A DNA stretch of 11,489 nt from DASTOB01 sp035720425 (GTDB taxonomy: Bacteria > Chloroflexota > Limnocylindria > Limnocylindrales > CSP1-4). Of this stretch, positions 1 to 5,604 are shown one piece after another. The DNA lies in assembly GCA_035720425.1 (NCBI GenBank), contig DASTOB010000215.1, positions 1-11,489 on the forward strand, given 5' to 3'. A model generated the notes under the pieces. The model had not been told where the DNA came from. It ran no database searches and saw only the letters and a program-made list of their open reading frames with translations. A program made the translations under genes and the position numbers. The first letter of the stretch is position 1. Each line of letters starts with the position of its first letter.

Positions 1-2
1 CG

Positions 3-866
3 CTCCGACGTCGCGTTCCCGCCGTCGAGGTCTGACTTCGCGACGACGCTCGTGCAGAAGCAGGTGGGGCAGACGAGCGTGCAGTTCGTGCAGGCGAGGC
101 AGCGCTCCGCGATCTCCGCCCAGCGCGGGCTCTCCGCCGCGGCGACGAGGCGCGCGGCGAGGCCGTCGGTCGGGACGGGGTCGCCGATCCGCTCGCGGGT
201 CCGGCGGACCGTGTCGGCCGCGGCGACGCGCTGGCCGGCGTGCGCCGGCGGCAGGTCCAGGGCGGCGACGACCGCCTCGCCCGCCGGTGTGCCGGTCCGC
301 ACGACGAACCCGTCGTCGAGCTCCGTGAGGGCGAGGTCGAAGCCGGACGTGACCTCCGGGCCGGTGCCCATCGAGGTGCAGAAGCAGGTGTCGAGGGCGG
401 TCGCGCACTCGACCGCGACGACGAGCGCGGCGGCGCGGCGGGCGCGGTAGTCCGTGTCGACGGCGGGCCCGCCCTGGAGGACGCGGTCCTGGGTCAGCAG
501 TGCGGCGATCTCGCAGGCGCGCACGCCGAGGAAGGCGAGCGGTCGCGCGGCCCGGTCCGGGTCGCCGCCCATCGGTGCCCGCGGGGGGAACGTCCAGCGC
601 TTCCACGACATCGGGCCCACGGCATGGTCGAACGCCCGGCCGTCGCCGCGCCCGGACAGGCGGTAGCCGCCCGGCTTCGTTTCGGCCGCCCAGCCGATCG
701 GGAGGTCCGCCGCCGCGCGAACCTCGTCGAGGACGATCGCGCCGTCGGCCACGGTCGGCCCGATGACCGTCCGGCCCCCGGCTGCGAGGGCTTCGATGAA
801 CCGGTCGAGGTCGCCGCGCGCGAGGAAGCGCGCCTCGGCGACGGGCGGCGGCCCGGCGGCGATCAC
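3..866 (-). CDS. HydB/AsrA-like 4Fe-4S protein, likely group 3b [NiFe] hydrogenase (sulfhydrogenase) beta subunit; partial
   Basis: This frame is open for 288 codons from a GTG at 866 to the left edge, so the C-terminus is missing (family members are usually about 340-370 residues). Seen: AVGPMSWKRWTFPPR near residues 82-96, GVRACEIAALLTQDRV near 114-129, TCFCTSMGTGP at 160-170, then an iron-sulfur motif CLACTNCTLVCP at 256-267. These are hallmarks of the sulfhydrogenase beta/anaerobic sulfite reductase A family, which passes electrons between a flavin-NAD(P) subunit and the hydrogenase core through 4Fe-4S clusters in the cytoplasm. The start overlaps the stop of the upstream cNMP-fold gene by GTGA, and GGAG lies 5 nt before it, so the two are co-translated. 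The hydrogenase reading rests on family resemblance; the diagnostic partners (flavin subunit, small and large NiFe subunits) would lie beyond the edge. An AsrA-like sulfite reductase subunit is the alternative. Confidence 0.82.
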   Translation of the reverse strand, partial: MIAAGPPPVAEARFLARGDLDRFIEALAAGGRTVIGPTVADGAIVLDEVRAAADLPIGWAAETKPGGYRLSGRGDGRAFDHAVGPMSWKRWTFPPRAPMGGDPDRAARPLAFLGVRACEIAALLTQDRVLQGGPAVDTDYRARRAAALVVAVECATALDTCFCTSMGTGPEVTSGFDLALTELDDGFVVRTGTPAGEAVVAALDLPPAHAGQRVAAADTVRRTRERIGDPVPTDGLAARLVAAAESPRWAEIAERCLACTNCTLVCPTCFCTSVVAKSDLDGGNATSE

Positions 867-1357
867 CACGGCTCCACTCCGGGTGCGGTGAACAGGTCGA
901 GCAGCTGGAGCCGGGTCCCGTCGAGGCGCCGCGCGACCGCGCGCAGGACGCGGGGATAGACCGCCGCGGCGAGGATCGGGTCGGACTCGAGGGCCGCGCG
1001 GAGCGGCTCGCCGGCGAACGTCAGCACCTCGCTCGGGACGAGGGCGATGGCCGACGACGTCGATCGGTGCGGCGGGACGATCGCAGACCAGCCCACGAGG
1101 TCGCCGGGCTCCACGGTGAGGATCGTCACGCTGCCGCGCTCCGGGATGCGCAACCGGAGGGCGATGCGGCCGGACAGGACGATGCCGAGGTCGTCGGCCG
1201 GCTCTCCCTCACCGAGGAGGACGTCACCCGGCTCGTAGCGCTCGCGACGGGCGAGGGCGGCCAGGCGGTCCCGGACGTCCGGTTGCAGGTTCGTCCCGAA
1301 CCAGGTGGCGGCGAGTCCGGCGTCGGCCGGGGCGGTCGTGGTCGTGCGGTCCGGCAT
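863..1357 (-). CDS. Crp/Fnr-like cyclic-nucleotide-binding-fold protein lacking an HTH domain
   Basis: A 164-residue protein. The ATG at 1357 is chosen because GGAGG lies 7 nt upstream; a longer in-frame extension exists but its sequence is low-complexity and uncharacteristic. Residues about 24-125 form one cNMP-binding beta-roll: RYEPGDVLLGEGEPADDLGIVLSGRIALRL, then EPGDLVGWSAIVPPHRSTSSA. The phosphate-binding cassette is atypical: where CRP has a Glu after the conserved Gly (GE-S), this has GW-S at 89-91, although an Arg-Ser pair follows at 98-99, so cAMP binding is doubtful. The chain ends after a helix at about 127-157, with no room for the winged helix-turn-helix of Crp/Fnr regulators. 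Its stop overlaps the GTG of the HydB-like gene, so it probably serves that enzyme as a sensor or regulatory partner rather than as a transcription factor. That role is inference. Confidence 0.8.
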   Translation of the reverse strand: MPDRTTTTAPADAGLAATWFGTNLQPDVRDRLAALARRERYEPGDVLLGEGEPADDLGIVLSGRIALRLRIPERGSVTILTVEPGDLVGWSAIVPPHRSTSSAIALVPSEVLTFAGEPLRAALESDPILAAAVYPRVLRAVARRLDGTRLQLLDLFTAPGVEPW

Positions 1358-1364
1358 TGATGTG

Positions 1365-1369
1365 CCTCC
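1365..1369 (-). promoter_or_regulatory. Shine-Dalgarno for the cNMP-fold gene
   Basis: On the minus strand this reads GGAGG, 7 nt before the ATG at 1357. It decides the start of the cNMP-fold protein against a 100-residue longer in-frame candidate. Confidence 0.75.
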
Positions 1370-1439
1370 GGGCGCGATCAGGGTCGGCGGTCGTTGAACG
1401 TGCTCAGCGGGGCTGCTCAGTCGGCCTCGGCGGGCCTGC

Positions 1440-1802
1440 TCATCCCGCCTGCTCGCGCAGGAGCGCGATGAGATCCGCCCGGCTGACCGGTCCCTCCGGC
1501 TCCACGTCGACGAGTCGATCCGGGCGGCGGAAGATCGAGACGTACTCGCGTTCGAGGCTGGTCCGGGCCGGTTCTGGTCCCAGGACGAGGATGCGTTCCC
1601 GGTCCCCGATCGCGCGGGCGACGGCGGCCAGCCCAACCATCCGGCCCGGCTCGTCATCCGGAAAGCGAAACTCCTCGACGTCGATCGTGCCGCGCGGGTT
1701 CGTCCGCGCGACGATCGCCCGGTGCGGGTCGATCCAGGTGATCGCGTCCGCCCGGCGGAGCGTGGAGCGGGTTCTGGGTCTGGTGCTGCGTGTTCCGTGC
1801 AT
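1440..1802 (-). CDS. Small eRF1/pelota domain 3-like (host-attachment type) protein
   Basis: A 120-residue protein starting at the ATG at 1802, which has GGAGG 6 nt upstream; longer in-frame starts lack a ribosome site. The core pattern is AITWIDPHRAIVART (20-34), then a beta-alpha segment and GDRERILVLGPEPARTSL (66-83), ending in a short helix. It resembles small bacterial proteins of the 'host attachment/translational machinery' type, which share the eRF1 domain 3 or L7Ae-like fold: a WID-hxxA strand, an 'ILVxGP' turn and a C-terminal helix. Members are proposed to act on ribosomes or RNA, but most are uncharacterised. It lies upstream of the cNMP-fold gene on the same strand with an 82-bp gap. 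The family call is from pattern memory; 'conserved hypothetical' is the safe label. Confidence 0.6.
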   Translation of the reverse strand: MHGTRSTRPRTRSTLRRADAITWIDPHRAIVARTNPRGTIDVEEFRFPDDEPGRMVGLAAVARAIGDRERILVLGPEPARTSLEREYVSIFRRPDRLVDVEPEGPVSRADLIALLREQAG

Positions 1803-1808
1803 CGGGCG

Positions 1809-1813
1809 CCTCC
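1809..1813 (-). promoter_or_regulatory. Shine-Dalgarno for the eRF1-like gene
   Basis: The minus strand reads GGAGG, 6 nt before the ATG at 1802. It selects the 120-residue form of the protein over the 154-residue open frame. Confidence 0.7.
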
Positions 1814-1942
1814 ATGCCGCCGTCGGGCGGCTCGGCTTCATGCTCGCCGGTGCGAGGGCCGCGCCGACCTGCCGTTCGGCCCGATCCGGCGGCCCGCTGG
1901 TCACGAGCCGCGAGGCGTCTGCTCCGGCGGCGCGGCGGTCCC

Positions 1943-3286
1943 TCAGCGCGTCGCGGCCAGCGCCTCCCGGACGCGCGTCGCGATCGGCTCGAGGAGCGGG
2001 TCGAGCGGGGTGTCCGGCATCTCCTCGAGCTCGTAGCGGACGCGGACGATCGGCCTGCCCGGGTCGAGCAGCCGTCCCAAGTCGATCGGGGTCGCCGCGA
2101 GGACGATGTCGGCCGGGGTGGCGGCGAGGGTCGCCTCGAGGTCCCTGACCTGTTCGTCGCCATAGCCCATCGCCGGCACGAGCGGCTCGAGGGCAGGGTA
2201 CGCGTCGAGCACGTCGGCGATGGACCCGACCGCGTGCGGTCGCGGATCGACGATCCGGGTGGCGCCGAAGCGCCGCGCGGCGACGATGCCCGCGCCGTAG
2301 GCCATCCCGCCGTGGGTCAGGGTGGGGCCATCCTCGACGACGACGACGGATCGGCCCTCGATGTCGCCACCGACGAGGCCGAGCGAGGAGCGCGCCTCGA
2401 CGAGGGCGGCCGCCGGGTTGACGGCGCCGACGGCGGCGCGGACGCTCGCGAGCGCCGCCGGATCGGCCGAGTCGACCTTGTTGATGACGACGACGTCGGC
2501 CATCCGGAGGTTCGCCTCACCCGGGTGGTACGTGAGCTCGTGGCCGGGCCGGAGCGGATCGACGACGGTCACGTGGAGGTCCGGCCGATAGAACGGCAGG
2601 TCGTTGTTGCCGCCGTCCCACAGGATCACGTCGGCCTCGCCCTCCGCGGCGTGGAGGATGGCGGCATAGTCGACGCCGGCGTAGACGATCCGGCCGGCGT
2701 CGAGGTGGGGCTCGTACTCCTCGCGCTCCTCGATCGTCGTCCGGTGGAGGTCGAGGTCCTGGTGCGTCGCGAAGCGCTGGACGCGCTGGGCGGCGAGGTC
2801 GCCGTACGGCATCGGGTGTCGGACCACGACCGGCCGGATGCCCTGCGCCTCCAGGATCGACGCGATCCGGCGGGTGGTCTGACTCTTGCCCGCGCCGGTC
2901 CGTGCCGCGCAGACCGCGATGACGGGGCGGCGGCTGGCGAGCATCGTCCGGCGCGGGGAGAGCAGGCGGAAGCCCGCGCCGGCCGCGAGCGCGCGCGAGG
3001 CGAGGTGCATGACCTGCTCGTGGCTCACGTCGCTGTAGGAGAAGACGACCGTGTCGACCGCCTCCGTGCGGATCAGGTCGTCGAGCTCCTGTTCCGGGAC
3101 GATCGGGATGCCGGCCGGGTAGAGCGGACCGGCGAGGGACGCCGGGTAGTGGCGATTGGCGATGCCCGGGATCTGGGTCGCCGTGAATGCGACGACCTCG
3201 GTCGTCGGGTCGTCGCGGAAGGCGACGTTGAAGTCGTGGAAGTCCCGCCCGGCCGCGCCGGCGATGACGATGCGTTCCCTGGTCAC
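1943..3286 (-). CDS. Cyclic 2,3-diphosphoglycerate synthetase-like GTPase/ATPase
   Basis: A 447-residue protein, close to the roughly 450-460 residues of the archaeal enzyme. I chose the GTG at 3286 because AGGAG lies 7 nt upstream; the GTG at 3292 would leave only 1 nt. Seen: an N-terminal Rossmann-like strand and motif IVIAGAAGRDFHDFN (6-20); a P-loop at about 127-135, ARTGAGKSQ; a Walker B-like segment DVILWDGGNND at 219-229; and VINKVDSAD at 267-275, an NKxD guanine-specificity-like motif. In methanogens the family makes cyclic 2,3-diphosphoglycerate from 2,3-bisphosphoglycerate with ATP. Bacterial homologues are common in environmental genomes and their substrate is unknown, so the name reflects homology and not proven activity. 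The protein is probably cytosolic. It stands alone: 140 bp separate its stop from the eRF1-like gene and 268 bp separate it from the CoA-transferase upstream. Confidence 0.82.
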   Translation of the reverse strand: MTRERIVIAGAAGRDFHDFNVAFRDDPTTEVVAFTATQIPGIANRHYPASLAGPLYPAGIPIVPEQELDDLIRTEAVDTVVFSYSDVSHEQVMHLASRALAAGAGFRLLSPRRTMLASRRPVIAVCAARTGAGKSQTTRRIASILEAQGIRPVVVRHPMPYGDLAAQRVQRFATHQDLDLHRTTIEEREEYEPHLDAGRIVYAGVDYAAILHAAEGEADVILWDGGNNDLPFYRPDLHVTVVDPLRPGHELTYHPGEANLRMADVVVINKVDSADPAALASVRAAVGAVNPAAALVEARSSLGLVGGDIEGRSVVVVEDGPTLTHGGMAYGAGIVAARRFGATRIVDPRPHAVGSIADVLDAYPALEPLVPAMGYGDEQVRDLEATLAATPADIVLAATPIDLGRLLDPGRPIVRVRYELEEMPDTPLDPLLEPIATRVREALAATR

Positions 3287-3293
3287 GGCCACG

Positions 3294-3298
3294 CTCCT
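3294..3298 (-). promoter_or_regulatory. Shine-Dalgarno deciding the start of the cDPGS-like gene
   Basis: The minus strand reads AGGAG, 7 nt before the GTG at 3286 but only 1 nt before the alternative GTG at 3292. This favours the shorter 447-residue protein. Confidence 0.65.
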
Positions 3299-3390
3299 GG
3301 TCGGCGCCGACGCTCCCCGTTCGGCTTCGGACGGACGCCGGGCTCAGCGTGGCTCGTCCGATGGGTGGTGGGCAGCGTCGCGGGTCCCGA

Positions 3391-3417
3391 CGAGAAGGGG
3401 CCATCCGGCCCTACTCG
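3391..3417. repeat. Imperfect inverted repeat (hairpin)
   Basis: CGAG at 3391-3394 pairs with CTCG at 3414-3417. After one A-A mismatch, AGGG(G)CC pairs with GGCCCT around a 4-nt ATCC loop, with one bulged G. It lies 105 nt upstream of the cDPGS-like start in what would be its 5' leader. In such GC-rich DNA short hairpins are frequent, so a function is not established. Confidence 0.45.
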
Positions 3418-3450
3418 CGCCTCCCGGACCGACCGATGATCGCCGGCGTG

Positions 3451-3489
3451 GTGGGTACCGGAGGGGACGCCCGGTGCCCACCCCTTTTT
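3451..3489 (+). terminator. Hairpin plus T-run, intrinsic-terminator-like on the plus strand
   Basis: GTGGGTACCGG (3451-3461) pairs with CCGGTGCCCAC (3471-3481) over 11 positions with a single G-U wobble and a 9-nt loop, followed by CCC and TTTTT at 3485-3489. That is terminator architecture for plus-strand transcription, yet no plus-strand gene lies to its left in the window. It may block antisense transcription towards the CoA-transferase gene, or act as a structured element or operator in the leader of the minus-strand gene. Confidence 0.35.
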
Positions 3490-3554
3490 CATGCGCGGCG
3501 TCGCGAGCCCCGTCCGGGCGCGTCTTCGCCCCGGGTGCGAGTCCTCCGTTCTGG

Positions 3555-4826
3555 CTAGGCGAGGTGCAGCCGCTTGGCCGCCGCCGCCAGCTCCGAGCGG
3601 AAGTCCGGGTGCGCGATCCCGATCAGCTCCTGCGCCCGCTCACGAACCGACTTCCCGAACAGCTCCGCCACCCCGAACTCCGTGACGACCGTCCGCACGT
3701 GGGCCCGCGTCGTGACGACGCCCGCGCCCTCGTGGAGCGACGGCACGATCCGGCTCGCGGAGCCATCCGCCGCCGTCGCCGGCAGGGCGATGATCGCCCG
3801 CCCCTCCGGCGCAAGGCCGGCGCCGCGGATGAAGTCCATCTGCCCGCCGACGCCGCTGTACATCCGGTGCCCGATCGAGTCGGCCACGACCTGCCCGGTG
3901 AGGTCCACCTCGATCGCCGAGTTGATCGCGACCATCCGCCCGAACTGCCGGATCACGTGTGTGTCGTTCGTGAAGTCGACCGGGCGCATTTCGACCATCG
4001 GGTTGTCGTGGACGAACCCGTAGAGCCGCTTCGAGCCCATGAGGAACGCGGTCACGATCTTGCCCCGGTTTCGCTCCTTGCGGGCGCCCGTGATCACCCC
4101 CGCCTCGACGAGATCGACGACCGAGTCCGTGAACATCTCGGTGTGGATCCCGAGGTCGCGCTTGTCGCGCAGCGCGAGCGCCGTGGCCGCCGGGATCGCC
4201 CCGATCCCGAGCTGGAGCGTCGCCCCGTCCGGCACGAGGTCGGCCACATACCGCCCGATCTCCCGCTCGACCGCACCGATCTCGCCGATCTCGTACTCGT
4301 ACGGCGGCACGTCGACCTCGACCGCGAGGTCGATCTCATCGACGTGGATGAAGCTGTCGCCGAGCGTGCGCGGCATCGCCCGGTTGAACTGGACGATGAC
4401 CGTCCGGGCGGCGCGGATCGCGGCGTGCATCGCCTCGACCGACGTCCCGAGCGAACAGAACCCGTGTGCATCGGGCGGCGTCGCGTTGACGAACACGGCG
4501 TCGAGCGGCAGGAGCCCGCGGTCGAACAGGCGCGGCACGTCGGACAGGAAGACCGGCACGTAGTCCGCCCGACCGTCGTTGACGGCCGCCCGCGCGTTCG
4601 GTCCGATGAACAGCGCCCGATGCCGGAAGTGGCCGGCCATGGCCGGGGCGAGGTGCGGACCCGGGCCCTCGCAATGAAGGTGGACGACGCTGACGTCTGA
4701 CAGCTCCGGCGCGCGGGCGACGAGCGCGTCGAGCAGCACGGACGGCGTCGCGGCCGCGCACTGGAGGTAGAGCTGGTCGCCGGACCGGATGCCGGCGACG
4801 GCCTCGGCCGGATCGACGATGCGCAT
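3555..4826 (-). CDS. Acetyl-CoA hydrolase/4-hydroxybutyrate CoA-transferase family protein
   Basis: A 423-residue protein, typical for this single-chain CoA-transferase family (Cat1/Cat2, AbfT, acetate CoA-transferase). Seen: an N-terminal half with PLDAVFVNATPPDAHGFCSLGTSV (from 107), LQLGIGAIPAA at 204-214, the active-site stretch GIHTEMFTDS at 226-235 where Glu230 should form the glutamyl-CoA thioester, and GVGGQMDFIRGA at 325-336, which binds CoA. It moves CoA between acyl-CoA and a short carboxylate such as acetate, butyrate or 4-hydroxybutyrate, in the cytosol; the exact substrate cannot be told from sequence. The ATG at 4826 has no Shine-Dalgarno, but TAGACT lies 6 nt before it, suggesting a leaderless transcript. 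It is 91 bp downstream of the DosR-like regulator gene on the same strand and may be in its transcription unit or separately promoted. Confidence 0.88.
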   Translation of the reverse strand: MRIVDPAEAVAGIRSGDQLYLQCAAATPSVLLDALVARAPELSDVSVVHLHCEGPGPHLAPAMAGHFRHRALFIGPNARAAVNDGRADYVPVFLSDVPRLFDRGLLPLDAVFVNATPPDAHGFCSLGTSVEAMHAAIRAARTVIVQFNRAMPRTLGDSFIHVDEIDLAVEVDVPPYEYEIGEIGAVEREIGRYVADLVPDGATLQLGIGAIPAATALALRDKRDLGIHTEMFTDSVVDLVEAGVITGARKERNRGKIVTAFLMGSKRLYGFVHDNPMVEMRPVDFTNDTHVIRQFGRMVAINSAIEVDLTGQVVADSIGHRMYSGVGGQMDFIRGAGLAPEGRAIIALPATAADGSASRIVPSLHEGAGVVTTRAHVRTVVTEFGVAELFGKSVRERAQELIGIAHPDFRSELAAAAKRLHLA

Positions 4827-4832
4827 GACCGG

Positions 4833-4838
4833 AGTCTA
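4833..4838 (-). promoter_or_regulatory. Candidate -10 element, leaderless promoter of the CoA-transferase gene
   Basis: The minus strand reads TAGACT (TANNNT type), 6 nt before the ATG at 4826, which would put transcription start at or next to the start codon. No convincing -35 box and no ribosome site are visible, consistent with leaderless expression but not proving it. Confidence 0.4.
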
Positions 4839-4917
4839 GGCCGACGTGGCGACCGATCCGTGGGCCGGGCGGCCCGACGAAGGGGGGCCGAAGGTCGACC
4901 GAGCCGAGCCGGCCGAC

Positions 4918-5589
4918 CTATCCGCCGTGGTCGATCCGGTGCTTGGCGACGAACGCGGCGGCCTGGGCGCGCCGCTCGAGGTTAAGCTTGGACAGGATCG
5001 AGCTGACGTAGTTCTTGACCGTCTTGTCGGACAGGAACACGTCGGCCGCGATCTCCTTGTTCGTCTTGCCCTCGGCGACGAGGAGCAGGATCTTCTGCTC
5101 CTGCGCGGTGAGCTGAGCCAGCTCGTCCGTGTACGCGCCGGAGGCGATCCGCCGGACGCGCTCGAGGACCTTCTCGGTGACCGCCGGATCGAGGAGCGAC
5201 TCGCCGCGCCCGACGGACTCGAGCGCGGACACGAGGTCGCGGGCCCGAATCTGCTTGAGGAGGTAGCCGGACGCGCCGGCGACGATCGCCGACAGCACCG
5301 CCTCCTCGTCCGGGTAGGACGTGAGCATGACGACGCGCGTGTCCGGCAGCTCCGCCCGGATCTCGCGACACGCCTCGATCCCGGATCCGTCCGGCAGCCG
5401 GACGTCCATGATCACGATCTCGGGCTGGAAGCGGCGCGCCTGCTCGACGGCCTCGGTCGCCGTGCCGGCTTCCGCGACGACCTGGAAGCCATCGCGCCGA
5501 TCGAGCAGGGCCACGAGCCCCTGGCGGACGACCTCATGGTCGTCGACGACGAGCAGGCGGAGCGGTCTGACCGGCTGTGAATCGGTCAC
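4918..5589 (-). CDS. NarL/FixJ-family response regulator, DosR/DevR-like
   Basis: A 223-residue regulator from the GTG at 5589. The receiver domain spans about 10-130: acidic pair D16-D17, phosphoacceptor Asp62 in IVIMDVRLPDGSG, the switch LTSYPDEEAVLSAIVAGASGY from 89, and Lys112. A LuxR-type HTH follows at about 157-215: LTAQEQKILLLVAEGKTNKEI, then FLSDKTVKNYVS and ERRAQAA. The LTSY-DEA-L-AI-AGASGY segment, the SLLD linker motif and KTVKNYVS match mycobacterial DosR unusually well; DosR's DNA-contacting Lys/Lys/Asn of the recognition helix have counterparts in K189, K192 and N193. It follows the kinase gene by 15 bp, so the pair is an operon; phosphorylated, it should bind DNA as a dimer. 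No canonical DosR box was found in the window. AGGGAG stands 11 nt before the start, a long spacer. Confidence 0.92.
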   Translation of the reverse strand: MTDSQPVRPLRLLVVDDHEVVRQGLVALLDRRDGFQVVAEAGTATEAVEQARRFQPEIVIMDVRLPDGSGIEACREIRAELPDTRVVMLTSYPDEEAVLSAIVAGASGYLLKQIRARDLVSALESVGRGESLLDPAVTEKVLERVRRIASGAYTDELAQLTAQEQKILLLVAEGKTNKEIAADVFLSDKTVKNYVSSILSKLNLERRAQAAAFVAKHRIDHGG

Positions 5590-5604
5590 GGGTGACGGTT
5601 CTCC

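Larger units (their letters stand above)
3287..3554. other. 268-bp intergenic region with two inverted repeats
   Basis: This is the longest non-coding stretch in the window, between the CoA-transferase stop and the cDPGS-like start, both on the minus strand. It holds two hairpin-capable inverted repeats (3391-3417 and 3451-3481) and a TTTTT run at 3485-3489. A 69-codon minus-strand frame crosses it but does not look like a real protein. I do not recognise a known riboswitch class or a clear sigma-70 promoter here. Confidence 0.6.

Noticed and set aside
1790..3439. Long plus-strand open frames, for example 1790-3439 and 3156-4700.
   Set aside because: They lie opposite well-supported minus-strand genes and encode Arg/Asp/Gly-rich sequence without domains, as expected for shadow frames in DNA of this GC content.
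3283..3492. A 69-codon minus-strand frame starting ATG-AAA-AAG and ending in a GTGA overlap with the cDPGS-like start.
   Set aside because: It has no ribosome site, a low-complexity Gly/Pro/Arg/His-rich sequence and no recognisable motif, and it crosses both hairpins. The overlap may be chance; at most a speculative leader peptide.
4862..4875. GGGCC/GGCCC hairpin after the response regulator as an intrinsic terminator.
   Set aside because: The stem is only five pairs, there is no T-run on the minus strand, and such hairpins are common in this base composition.
4827..4917. GGAGTCTAGGCC upstream of the CoA-transferase as a DosR box.
   Set aside because: It shares only part of the consensus core and is not a true palindrome; the TAGACT part is better read as a -10 element.
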